From NCBI RefSeq assembly GCF_015222005.1, contig NZ_JADFFL010000002.1, forward strand, positions 620,001 to 684,000: 64,000 nucleotides of DNA. Reading direction: 5' to 3'. The position numbers and the translations under genes were made by a program. Positions within the stretch are counted from its first letter, which is position 1; each line of letters starts with the position of its first letter. Below the pieces are notes generated by a model. The model saw only the letters and a list, made by a program, of their open reading frames with translations. It was not told the DNA's origin and ran no database searches. Below, one piece after another: positions 16,485-24,744 of the stretch. The stretch comes from Mucilaginibacter myungsuensis. GTDB lineage: Bacteria; Bacteroidota; Bacteroidia; Sphingobacteriales; Sphingobacteriaceae.

Positions 16485-17792
16485 ATGAAAAAATTATTGA
16501 TCTTATCGATGGCCCTTTGCGGTGCATTGAATTTTGCCGCAGCGCAGGATACCGTTAAACAACAACGCTTTAACCTGCATTTTCAACAGACCATTATCAC
16601 GCAGACCAAGCCCGGCTTTGCAGCCAAATACTCGGGCCAGAACAGTCTGTCGGATCTGTCCGAAACAGCTACGTCTCTTACAACCACGTTCTATGGCGGT
16701 GCACGGTTGTGGAAAGGCGCGCAGGTATATTTTAACCCCGAAATGTCTGGTGGTGCCGGCTTTAGTAAAACATTGGGTGTAGCAGGATTTCCGAACGGTG
16801 AAACTTTTCGAGTAGGTGGCGATGCACCTAAGATATACATCGCCCGTTTATATTACACCCAAAACTTTGAATGGGGCGCAGAAAAAGACACCCTTGCCGA
16901 CGAAGCCAACCAATTGGCCGGTACGCTAAGCAAACGCCACTTCAGCTTCACCATTGGCAAATTTGGCATGGCCGACTATTTTGACCAGAACAGTTACAGC
17001 CACGATCCGCGTACCCAATTTATGAACTGGAGCTTGATGAGTAACGGCGCCTGGGATTATCCCGCCAATACCCGTGGTTACGTAATGGGTCTATATACCG
17101 AATATGCCCAACCCACATGGACCTTACGCTTTGCCTTCACCATGAGTACCACCGAAGCCAACGGCGCTATTTGGGATCAAAAGATCGGCAGGGCCAATAC
17201 GCAAACTTTAGAATTTGAGAAACGCTACAACATCAACGGCAAGCCGGGCGCTTTCAGGGTGCTGGGTTTTAGGAATATCGGCAAAATGGGCAGCTACCGC
17301 GCAGCGATCAACCGCAACCCTACGGCGCCGGTGGTTGATACCTTGCTGCATTACGGCAAACGCAAATTCGGTTTCGGGCTAAATGCCGAGCAAAGTATCA
17401 CTAACGATCTTGGCGTATTTGCCAAGCTAAGCTGGAACGACGGCAAGACCGAGACCTTTTACTTTACCGAGATAGACCGCTCGCTAAGTTTTGGCGGCGT
17501 GTTAAAAGGGACATCATGGGAACGCACCGACGATGAGCTGGGCTTAGCCTTTGTAGCCAATGGCCTCTCTGCACCACACCGAGATTATTTGGCTGCAGGC
17601 GGCTACGGCTTTATTATTGGTGATGGGCAACTGAATTACAGCCACGAGCTGATCGGCGAATTGTATTATAAGGTAAGAGCATCAAAAGCGATCTGGATCA
17701 GTCCTGGTTACCAGTTTATTGCCAACCCTGCTTATAACAAAGACCGCGGCCCGGTGAATGTGTTTTCGGCAAGGGTGCACGTGGAGTTTTAA
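16485..17792 (+). CDS. OprB-like carbohydrate porin
   Basis: 435 residues with an N-terminal signal peptide (cleavage about AAA/QDT at 20-21). The mature part is a chain of amphipathic beta-strands with aromatic girdles, ending ...VNVFSARVHVEF with a terminal Phe, as in outer-membrane barrels. Segments such as GGARLWKGAQVYFNPEMSGG, FSFTIGKFGMADYFDQN and YRFGFGLNAEQ-like FGFGLNAEQSI match the OprB/carbohydrate porin family. These allow passive uptake of sugars. It stands alone between convergent minus-strand genes. Substrate cannot be inferred. Confidence 0.82.
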   Translation: MKKLLILSMALCGALNFAAAQDTVKQQRFNLHFQQTIITQTKPGFAAKYSGQNSLSDLSETATSLTTTFYGGARLWKGAQVYFNPEMSGGAGFSKTLGVAGFPNGETFRVGGDAPKIYIARLYYTQNFEWGAEKDTLADEANQLAGTLSKRHFSFTIGKFGMADYFDQNSYSHDPRTQFMNWSLMSNGAWDYPANTRGYVMGLYTEYAQPTWTLRFAFTMSTTEANGAIWDQKIGRANTQTLEFEKRYNINGKPGAFRVLGFRNIGKMGSYRAAINRNPTAPVVDTLLHYGKRKFGFGLNAEQSITNDLGVFAKLSWNDGKTETFYFTEIDRSLSFGGVLKGTSWERTDDELGLAFVANGLSAPHRDYLAAGGYGFIIGDGQLNYSHELIGELYYKVRASKAIWISPGYQFIANPAYNKDRGPVNVFSARVHVEF

Positions 17793-17833
17793 TTTAGGGC
17801 GATGGCAAGCCCGGGCGCTGCATGCTTTCCGGC

Positions 17834-18277
17834 TTATTTAGTGCGGACATTAAATTTGCTATCGTCTTTCAGATACAGCCACGTAAGCAATAACGGTATC
17901 ACAATGATCAGTAAGCATCCTCTGATGATCCAGTTGGTCTCACCCATGGGGCTTAACAGGATGTTATTATGCGCGCTCATGTTAGATGTGCGGTCGGGAA
18001 AGCTGCAGGTATAAAAATAAAGGATCACCCACATGGCGGCTGTGACCTTGGTTATTTCTTTGTAGGTCCGCCAAAATGCCCCGAGGTATTCTTTGGTCTT
18101 GATCTTGCGTTTTTGCCCTTTGTAACTATCGGTAATGGTTGTCCCTACAGATGAGGGGAGATCATTGCAGTTCGTCGCCTCGGCAACTACGATCACTTTA
18201 TCGCTGACACTTGTACCGCAGTATCCGCATATTGGGTTATTCAGTTCGATAGTGGCCCCGCAGTTCTTACAATTCAT
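17834..18277 (-). CDS. Zinc-ribbon membrane protein
   Basis: 147 residues. It begins MNCKNCGATIELNNPICGYCG, a four-Cys zinc ribbon (CxxC...CxxC), continues with a basic linker (KGQKRKIKTKEYL) and has two hydrophobic helices (AAMWVILYFYTCSF and GCLLIIVIPLLLTWLYL). Such proteins are small inner-membrane proteins of unknown role. It lies 24 bases upstream of the UbiA gene on the same strand, so co-transcription with ubiA is not likely to matter in that order: this gene is downstream of ubiA. Confidence 0.72.
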   Translation of the reverse strand: MNCKNCGATIELNNPICGYCGTSVSDKVIVVAEATNCNDLPSSVGTTITDSYKGQKRKIKTKEYLGAFWRTYKEITKVTAAMWVILYFYTCSFPDRTSNMSAHNNILLSPMGETNWIIRGCLLIIVIPLLLTWLYLKDDSKFNVRTK

Positions 18278-18301
18278 AGGGTAAATATATTCAGCCGGCG
18301 G

Positions 18302-19186
18302 TTAAGCAGCAAGTACCAACCAGCCAAAATATCCGATCATACAGGTCGCGCTTAAAAAATTCATCCGCATGGCATTTTTAAAATTAGCGTGACGGGTATC
18401 CTGCCCAACTTTGTAAAACCACCAGTTAAAGTAAAGGAATATCGGTAAGGTCAAGATCAGGAACTGATAGAAATAGTAGAGGTCGCCGGTCGGTCGCCAA
18501 AAAAGATACATTAGCACAAGGCCGCCCGCGAACAGCGCACCCGAGAAAATGAACGAACCTTTATATCCCAGCAGTAAACTCAGCGTGCGGTCGCCGCGGC
18601 TACTGTCTTCCTCGTGCTGGTAAACTTGTGTTAAGGGATACGACGCGCCGATGAGGCAGGAACATATCGCGCCTGCTATCACAAAGCGGCTATCCCAGCC
18701 TTGAAAAAGATCGCCGGTATTTAAGGCCGACCAGGTACTCCAATAAATAAATGCCCCCTGAAAAAAGAAAACCGTCAGGAAGCTGATGATCGGATACTTC
18801 TTTAACCTTGTGGCCGGGTGGCTGTATAGTTTGGACATGATGCCATAGATCAAAACCGCCAGGGCGAATTGCCAGCTAATCAGGAAACCCAGACCGAAAG
18901 CTAAAGCTTCGATCAATAAGGAAAAATAATACAGGCTGATGTCTACCTTCGGCGGCCGCTCTAACAGGCCGATGCTTTGTTCGTCGCGGTCGAAGTAGCT
19001 GTTATAACCATTACTTGCGGGGAAGGCCAGGAAATGCCAGATAAAAAACACCAGCCAAACTTTACTTTGATCGGCATGCGGTGTCTGACTTAACGCGAAC
19101 AGGAATACCGGGAACAGGAACAACGAGAACACGAAACGCAGGTGCGCTATGGCCGAGCGCGTCGGGATCAGTTGTTTTATTTGCAT
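18302..19186 (-). CDS. UbiA-family prenyltransferase
   Basis: 294 residues with 8-9 hydrophobic helices. The first Asp-rich motif NSYFDRDEQSIG (about 60-71) and the second, EEDSSRGDRTLS (about 190-201), match the NDxxDxxxD and DxxxD metal-diphosphate sites of UbiA enzymes. These attach isoprenyl chains to aromatic acceptors in the inner membrane. It is divergent from yceI, with 63 bases between starts, and the type III PKS follows yceI. The context suggests prenylation of a polyketide-derived aromatic (inference). Housekeeping roles such as MenA are less likely given the neighbours, but cannot be ruled out. Confidence 0.85.
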   Translation of the reverse strand: MQIKQLIPTRSAIAHLRFVFSLFLFPVFLFALSQTPHADQSKVWLVFFIWHFLAFPASNGYNSYFDRDEQSIGLLERPPKVDISLYYFSLLIEALAFGLGFLISWQFALAVLIYGIMSKLYSHPATRLKKYPIISFLTVFFFQGAFIYWSTWSALNTGDLFQGWDSRFVIAGAICSCLIGASYPLTQVYQHEEDSSRGDRTLSLLLGYKGSFIFSGALFAGGLVLMYLFWRPTGDLYYFYQFLILTLPIFLYFNWWFYKVGQDTRHANFKNAMRMNFLSATCMIGYFGWLVLAA

Positions 19187-19249
19187 CGTATAAATGTAAA
19201 ATACTTAACACAGTAAACATACGTTCAGTTCTTTTATTAAAATAGTACC

Positions 19250-19786
19250 ATGAAACAAATTTTTGCGCTGATCGCGTTAACATTCGCCGTTGGCTTGGCC
19301 GACGCGCAAACCAAACATACATTGACCAAGGCCACGGTCGAGTTCAAGTTGAAGAACATGGGCTTCAATACCGGCGGCGTGATCGAAAAGGTAGAAGCCG
19401 ATATCAACTTCAGTAAAGACAAACCAGAGGCGAGTGCCATTACTGCTACCGCCGATGCCAATAGCATCAACACCGAAAACGATATGCGCGATGGTCACCT
19501 TAAAAAACCTGAATATTTTGATGTGACCAAATACCCAAAGATCACCATGAAGTCGGTATCTTTCAAAAGTAAAGGCGCGAACAACTTTATCGGGGTGTTC
19601 AACGTAACTATAAAAGACAAAACAAAAGCCATCGAAGTGCCTTTTACATACGTCGCTACGGATAACAAAGCCGATTTTAAGGGCAAATTTAAACTGAACC
19701 GCCTTGATTTTGGCGTCGGAGGCAAAAGCGCCATGATGGGCAATGATATCACGGTCGAGTTAGACATACAAACTACCACGAGTTAA
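19250..19786 (+). CDS. YceI-family periplasmic lipid-binding protein
   Basis: 178 residues with a signal peptide (MKQIFALIALTFAVGLADAQ). The mature lipocalin-like barrel shows the YceI pattern: ATVEFKLKNMGFNTGGV, ANSINTENDMRDGHLKKPEYFDV, and the closing NRLDFGVGGKSAMMGNDITVELDI. YceI proteins bind polyisoprenoid chains in their central cavity. Its ATG is divergent from ubiA, and the PKS gene starts 9 bases after its stop. The protein could carry a prenylated product or precursor; this is inference from known ligands of the family. Confidence 0.92.
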   Translation: MKQIFALIALTFAVGLADAQTKHTLTKATVEFKLKNMGFNTGGVIEKVEADINFSKDKPEASAITATADANSINTENDMRDGHLKKPEYFDVTKYPKITMKSVSFKSKGANNFIGVFNVTIKDKTKAIEVPFTYVATDNKADFKGKFKLNRLDFGVGGKSAMMGNDITVELDIQTTTS

Positions 19787-19795
19787 ACAATATAT

Positions 19796-20917
19796 ATGAC
19801 GAGTTGCATCAGCGCCATAGGAACGGCAAATCCGGCAAACAGATTTTCGCAAAGCAGGATTTACCAGTTCATGGCAGATGCATCCGGACTGGATGTAAAT
19901 AACCGCGCCCGGCTAAAAAGTATCTACGATCATTCCGGCATAGAGACACGTTACTCCGTCATCCCCGATTTTGGGACAGACGAGATGGATGAGTATGAAT
20001 TTTTCTCCCCATCCGCCACACTCGAGCCCTTTATTGATACAGCAGGGCGAATGGCGATCTATCAAAAAGAGGCGGCCAACATAGCGGCTGATGCCGTTAA
20101 GGATTGCTTGAAGAACTACCCTGAAGGGACACTGCAACAGATCACCCACCTGGTCACGGTGAGTTGTACTGGCATGTATGCGCCGGGTCTGGATATCGAT
20201 CTGGTAGAAAAACTCGGACTGAAGACCACTATCGAGCGTACCTGCATTAACTTTATGGGCTGCTACGGCGCCGTCAACGGCTTGAAAACCGCTGATTATA
20301 TCTGTCGCGCTGATGCTAATGCCAAAGTTTTAGTAGTAAGTGTTGAGCTTTGCACCCTGCATTTTCAAAAAGAGAACACGCTGGATAATTGGGTGGCTAA
20401 TTCGCTTTTTAGTGATGGCGCGGCCGCCGTACTCGTAGAGAACACAAAAATCGCCATTGCGCCCAGCGCCCCACGCCTTGCCCTCTCCCATTTCTATTCC
20501 GAATTTTTACCGCAGGCCCGCAGTGAGATGGGCTGGTACGTTGGCAATACCGGTTTTGAAATGAAGCTTACCAGCAAAGTTTCCAAGCAGATAAAAGCGC
20601 ATATCCCGGCTATTACCCAGCGCTTATTGCAAAGCGCGGGCATTGCTAACTTATCGCACATACAAGCCTATGCCATCCATCCGGGAGGTCGGAAAATATT
20701 AGAGGCGGTAGAAGAAGCTTTGGAGTTACCCGAAGAAAGCAACGCTTTTGCCTACGGTATACTGCAACGTTATGGCAATATGTCATCAGCCACGATACTT
20801 TTTGTGCTGAAGGATCTTTTGCAAAACACCGTTAAGAACGATCAGCAGATACTGGGTTTTGCCTTTGGTCCGGGATTGACCGTTGAGGGCATGATCCTGA
20901 AAACTCAATTAGCATGA
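19796..20917 (+). CDS. Type III polyketide synthase (chalcone/stilbene synthase family)
   Basis: 373 residues, standard length. The catalytic triad is intact: Cys156 in FMGCYGAVNGL, His295 in AIHPGGRKI and Asn328 in RYGNMSSATI. VSCTGMYAPGLD and FGPGLTVEGMIL are further family blocks. The enzyme extends a starter acyl-CoA with malonyl-CoA units and cyclises it to a resorcinol, phloroglucinol or pyrone. The following FAD oxidoreductase overlaps by 4 bases (ATGA). Together with a methyltransferase this recalls the Streptomyces srsABC phenolic lipid operon. The starter and product are not predictable here. Confidence 0.95.
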   Translation: MTSCISAIGTANPANRFSQSRIYQFMADASGLDVNNRARLKSIYDHSGIETRYSVIPDFGTDEMDEYEFFSPSATLEPFIDTAGRMAIYQKEAANIAADAVKDCLKNYPEGTLQQITHLVTVSCTGMYAPGLDIDLVEKLGLKTTIERTCINFMGCYGAVNGLKTADYICRADANAKVLVVSVELCTLHFQKENTLDNWVANSLFSDGAAAVLVENTKIAIAPSAPRLALSHFYSEFLPQARSEMGWYVGNTGFEMKLTSKVSKQIKAHIPAITQRLLQSAGIANLSHIQAYAIHPGGRKILEAVEEALELPEESNAFAYGILQRYGNMSSATILFVLKDLLQNTVKNDQQILGFAFGPGLTVEGMILKTQLA

Positions 20918-22041
20918 CGGCAGATGTGCTGATCATTGGCGGCGGCTTAGCGGGTTTGCTTAATGCTATCCAACTTAACAAAGTTGGTTTACAGGTGGTG
21001 GTCATCGAGAAGAAAACTTATCCATTCCATCGCGTTTGCGGGGAGTATATCAGTAACGAGGTATTGCCTTTTTTTGATAAGTTGGGATTGGACGTGGATT
21101 GCCTGAACCCCTCGCGTATTACCCGTTTAGAGATAACTAACGCGGGCGGCAAACGCTTTAATACCCAATTGGATCTGGGTGGGTTTGGCGTTAGCCGATA
21201 TACACTGGATAACTATCTCTATAAAACCGCCCATGCCGCAGGCGTAAAATTTATGCAAAACATGCGTGTAGAGGATGTCCGCTTTGTTCAAGATCGTTTT
21301 GAGGTCACCATCCCCGGGCAAACGCTAACAGCACCGCTGGTGATAGGATCTTACGGCAAGCGCTCTAATCTGGATCAAACACTAAAGCGCGATTTCTTTT
21401 ATAAACGCAGCCCGTTCTTAGCGGTCAAATTTCATATTAAGGCGGATCTGCCCGAAGACCTGATCCAATTAAACAATTACAAAGATGGCTATTGTGGCGT
21501 TAGCAAAGTTGATGGCGACCGCTGGTGTATGTGTTACCTGGCCCATCGGGACGATCTTCGGAAATATGGATCATTACAAGCGTTGGAGGAAAATGTCATC
21601 TGCAAAAATCCGCACCTAAAAAAGATCTTTGATACAGCAGAGTTCTTGTTAGATAAACCCGAAGTGATCAACGAGATATCCTTTGAAAAGAAAGCACCTG
21701 TAGAGCATCATATATTAATGAGCGGCGATACTGCCGGTATGATCGCCCCGCTTTGCGGCAACGGCATGGCCATGGCCATACACTCGAGCAAGCTATTGTC
21801 TGAGGCTGTCGTTCGTAATTACCTTCCCGGAAAATTTAACGCGCAACATCGCGATAAAATGGAACAGGAATACACCCAAGCCTGGAACAAAGAGTTCGCT
21901 AACCGCCTCTGGGCGGGTAGGCAAATGCACCGACTGTTTGGTCGGGATGCCGTGACAGGACTTACCATTAGCATGCTAAACCATGTCCCGCTTTTAGCTA
22001 ACTTTTTGATCCGGACATCACATGGTCAGCCTTTTGCATGA
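20914..22041 (+). CDS. FAD-dependent oxidoreductase (geranylgeranyl reductase/hydroxylase type)
   Basis: 375 residues. The N-terminal FAD loop is VLIIGGGLAGLLNAIQL with the acidic end VVVIEKK; HRVCGEYISNE follows, a motif of the geranylgeranyl-reductase-like and flavin hydroxylase group. The second FAD block MSGDTAGMIAPLCGNGMAMA lies near 265-285. It probably hydroxylates the PKS product to a quinol, like SrsC, or reduces a prenyl chain. Translation is coupled to the PKS gene by the ATGA overlap. A long palindromic repeat separates it from the methyltransferase gene. Confidence 0.88.
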   Translation: MTADVLIIGGGLAGLLNAIQLNKVGLQVVVIEKKTYPFHRVCGEYISNEVLPFFDKLGLDVDCLNPSRITRLEITNAGGKRFNTQLDLGGFGVSRYTLDNYLYKTAHAAGVKFMQNMRVEDVRFVQDRFEVTIPGQTLTAPLVIGSYGKRSNLDQTLKRDFFYKRSPFLAVKFHIKADLPEDLIQLNNYKDGYCGVSKVDGDRWCMCYLAHRDDLRKYGSLQALEENVICKNPHLKKIFDTAEFLLDKPEVINEISFEKKAPVEHHILMSGDTAGMIAPLCGNGMAMAIHSSKLLSEAVVRNYLPGKFNAQHRDKMEQEYTQAWNKEFANRLWAGRQMHRLFGRDAVTGLTISMLNHVPLLANFLIRTSHGQPFA

Positions 22042-22055
22042 TGGGTAAGCTCCTA

Positions 22056-22184
22056 GATCCCTCCTCGGGGAGGGGTGAATTGGGGATAGCGGTCGCAGGG
22101 ATGGGTTAGCCGTGAGGCAGAGCCGCCTAACCCCTCCCTGCCTTTTCAGCACTATCTTGCCCGCTCCCTCCCCGAGGAGGGATC
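22056..22184. repeat. Double-palindrome intergenic element, copy A
   Basis: Outer arms of 19 bases pair perfectly (22056-22074, beginning GATCCCTCCTCGGGG, with 22166-22184). Inner arms (22095-22109, GCAGGGATGGGTTAG, and 22127-22141) pair with one mismatch. A related copy with the same inner arms and the shared CACTATCTT segment is at 51990-52115. No reading frame or T-run is evident. Confidence 0.85.
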
Positions 22185-22241
22185 AAGAAAACAGCTTGGT
22201 CTTCAAGGACTAAAACATCACTTTAATATTTTTAAACAGAT

Positions 22242-22934
22242 ATGCCCAACCTCAAATACCGCTCTTTCGAACCCGAGGTTATGGATGACCTCGGCTTGCC
22301 ATCAACAGAGATAGATCCGGTTTTGGATGGCTTAGCCAAAATGAACCGCTGGTTCGGTGCGCATCAAAGTGTAATCAGATCGATCAAAAATTTTCCTGTC
22401 AATAAAGGCGATCATATCAGCGATTGGGGCAGTGGTGGGGGCGATACTTTGGCGGCGATAAGAACCTGGTCTGATCAGGATGGTCTTAATTTAAAATTGA
22501 CCGGCGTAGATGCGGCTCCCGCTGCGATCCGTTTTGCGGAACAACACACCCATGGACAACAGATCAACTATATCCAAGCCCATGTATTGGGCGATGAATT
22601 GCAAAGGGACCAATTCGATATCGTGTGTTCCGGATTATTTAGTCATCATTTTGATGATGAGGAATGGGTGCGGCTGATCCGTAAGATGTACGATAGCGCA
22701 AAACGCGGAGTGATCCTCACCGATCTGCATCGGCATTGGGTTTTGTATTATGCGGTAATGCTGATCACTCATACTATTACCGGCAATAAAATGGTTCGGG
22801 TAGATGGGCCGCTCTCGGTAAAGCGCGCCTTTAAAAAACACGAAATTATCTCTCTTCTCCAAAAAGCACAAATTGATAACTATAAATTAACATGGGTTTG
22901 GCCCTTCCGTTGGCTGTTAGTTATCCATAAATAG
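22242..22934 (+). CDS. Class I SAM-dependent methyltransferase
   Basis: 230 residues. Motif I is ISDWGSGGGDTLAAI (about 67-81), followed by LTGVDAAPAAIRFAE as the acidic loop and FDIVCSGLFSHHFDDEEWV as motif IV-like. The first 45 residues (LKYRSFEPEVMDDLGLPSTEID) are typical of methyltransferases adjacent to Bacteroidota type III PKS genes. It would methylate the hydroxyaryl product, as SrsB does in Streptomyces. The gap of 200 bases from the FAD gene contains the palindromic element but no clear terminator. A sensor kinase gene follows 12 bases later. Confidence 0.88.
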   Translation: MPNLKYRSFEPEVMDDLGLPSTEIDPVLDGLAKMNRWFGAHQSVIRSIKNFPVNKGDHISDWGSGGGDTLAAIRTWSDQDGLNLKLTGVDAAPAAIRFAEQHTHGQQINYIQAHVLGDELQRDQFDIVCSGLFSHHFDDEEWVRLIRKMYDSAKRGVILTDLHRHWVLYYAVMLITHTITGNKMVRVDGPLSVKRAFKKHEIISLLQKAQIDNYKLTWVWPFRWLLVIHK

Positions 22935-22946
22935 TACATTAGCGAT

Positions 22947-24023
22947 ATGAAGTTGCGTGTACTTATCTTCCTTACCTCTGCCGCCGTGGCGATCACGGTG
23001 TCGTCGGTCAACTTTTATTTTCAGCATAAGTGGTACGATCTGGCCATCACCTTTGTGGTGTCGTTCGCCATCAGCTTTATCGTTTTTTACTATCTGATCG
23101 AAAAGTACGTTTACTCTAAGATCAAGCTGATCTATAAACTCATCCACAACCTTAAACTGGGCCGCGATCTGCGCGACGCCTTGGGCGAGACCACCAGCAG
23201 CGCCGATCCGATAAACGATGTAGAAAAAGAGGTAAAAGAATGGGCCCGGGCCAAAAAGACCGAAGTTGACGACCTGCGCAAACAAGAGAAATTCCGCCGT
23301 GAATTTTTGTCCAACATCTCGCACGAGTTCAAGACCCCATTGTTCGCTATCCAAGGTTATATCGAGGCTATCCAGGATGACGAGTTTGAAGATATCGACA
23401 TGGCCCGCCAGTTCTTAGAGAAGGCATCTAAGAACGTAGACCGTTTAAGTTATCTGATCAGTGATCTGGATGCGATATCCAAATTAGAATCAGGCGAGGT
23501 GCCTATCCAATACACCAAATTCAAGATCAATGATCTGATCAAAGAAGTGCTTGATTCGTTAGAAATGAAAGCCCAGCAGCACCAGATAAAGCTGGTTTTT
23601 AAGCAAAAATACGACGAGAACGTAATGGTTACCGCCGACCGCGGCAAGATAAACCAAGTACTGGTGAACCTGATCGATAATTCGCTTAAATACGGCAACA
23701 AAGGCGGCCAAACGGCTGTAAGCCTGTTCAACCTGCATGATCAGGTACTGATAGAGATCACCGACGACGGTATCGGTATCGAAGAAAAATATCTGCCCCG
23801 CCTTTTCGAACGTTTTTTCCGTACCGAGCAAAGCCGGTCGAGGCAGATCGGTGGTTCGGGCCTGGGTTTAGCTATTGTAAAGCACATCATCGAGGCGCAC
23901 GAGCAAACCATTAACGTGCGCAGTACAGCCGGTATGGGATCTACCTTTGGGTTCACTTTGCAAAAGGCTAAACAAAATCCGCTGCCTTTGCCATTTCCTG
24001 TTATGCCAGCATTAAAGAGTTAA
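22947..24023 (+). CDS. PhoR-like sensor histidine kinase
   Basis: 358 residues. Two membrane helices (about 5-25 and 33-52) enclose only a very short outer loop, so signal detection probably relies on the membrane or a partner protein. A HAMP-like/coiled-coil linker covers about 55-115. The phosphoacceptor is His126 in LSNISHEFKTPL, and the ATPase domain has LVNLIDNSLKYG, DDGIGI, RFFR and GGSGLGLAIV. The downstream DUF47-PiT genes support a phosphate-sensing PhoR role. No response regulator lies next to it. The TTAACA repeat of the next promoter overlaps its stop codon. Confidence 0.88.
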   Translation: MKLRVLIFLTSAAVAITVSSVNFYFQHKWYDLAITFVVSFAISFIVFYYLIEKYVYSKIKLIYKLIHNLKLGRDLRDALGETTSSADPINDVEKEVKEWARAKKTEVDDLRKQEKFRREFLSNISHEFKTPLFAIQGYIEAIQDDEFEDIDMARQFLEKASKNVDRLSYLISDLDAISKLESGEVPIQYTKFKINDLIKEVLDSLEMKAQQHQIKLVFKQKYDENVMVTADRGKINQVLVNLIDNSLKYGNKGGQTAVSLFNLHDQVLIEITDDGIGIEEKYLPRLFERFFRTEQSRSRQIGGSGLGLAIVKHIIEAHEQTINVRSTAGMGSTFGFTLQKAKQNPLPLPFPVMPALKS

Positions 24024-24053
24024 CACTAATTTAACATTGCTTACTTACCTTTG
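24020..24053 (+). promoter_or_regulatory. Pho-box-like direct repeat with -7 box
   Basis: TTAACA at 24020-24025 and TTAACA at 24031-24036 are exact repeats with a 5-base spacer, the arrangement of the Bacillus PhoP box TT(A/C/T)ACA-N4-6-TT(A/C/T)ACA. TACCTTTG at 24046-24053 fits the Bacteroidota -7 box. The repeat takes the place of a normal -33 element, as expected for an activated promoter. The first copy overlaps the kinase stop codon. Confidence 0.55.
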
Positions 24054-24071
24054 CACCAATAAAATAATAAA

Positions 24072-24722
24072 ATGTCATTAAACAGTATCTTTCAATACTT
24101 TGTCCCTAAGGATAAAAAAGTATTCTTCCCCTTGTTTGAACAGGCCGCCCAAAACGTTGTTGCCATGGCGACCATTTTAGTGGAAGCTGTTAATACGAAC
24201 GACAACGCTGCCCGCGAAGATATGTTCAAGCAGATAGATAAGCTGGAGAATAAAGGCGATGACCTGACCCACCAGATATACCTGGAGCTGGGCAAGAACT
24301 TCATCACCCCGTTCGACAGGGAAGATATCCACTCTTTAGCTACCGCTATTGATGACGTAGCCGATTACATCCAAGGTTCGGCTAACCGGATGATGCTGTA
24401 CAATATTGACGAGTACACCGAATCGATCCAAAAACTTTCCGAATTGATCTTACAAGGTGGCGTGGAGATGGAAAAAGCGATCCGCGAATTAAAAGACCTT
24501 AAAAATGTGCGCAACATTGCAGATAGCTGCATCCGCATTAATAGCATAGAGAACCAGGCCGATTACGTATTCGATCGCGCGGTGGCCGACCTATTCCTAT
24601 ATGAGAAAGATGCCTTGCGCCTGATCAAATACAAAGAGATCCTTGCCGCCTTAGAAACAGCTACGGACATGTGCGAGGACGCTGCTAACGTAATGGAATC
24701 TATCTTAGTTAAGAACGCCTAA
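24072..24722 (+). CDS. DUF47-family PhoU-like protein
   Basis: 216 residues, all-helical, starting MSLNSIFQYFVPKDKKVFFPLFEQ, the typical DUF47/TIGR00153 start. The acidic E(D)xxxD-type patterns of PhoU domains are seen in DKLENKGDDLTHQIY (about 55-69) and CIRINSIENQADYVFD (about 155-170). DUF47 proteins accompany PiT transporters and are thought to control their activity. The PiT gene begins 22 bases downstream. Confidence 0.93.
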   Translation: MSLNSIFQYFVPKDKKVFFPLFEQAAQNVVAMATILVEAVNTNDNAAREDMFKQIDKLENKGDDLTHQIYLELGKNFITPFDREDIHSLATAIDDVADYIQGSANRMMLYNIDEYTESIQKLSELILQGGVEMEKAIRELKDLKNVRNIADSCIRINSIENQADYVFDRAVADLFLYEKDALRLIKYKEILAALETATDMCEDAANVMESILVKNA

Positions 24723-24744
24723 TTAAACCTGATATACAAACCAC

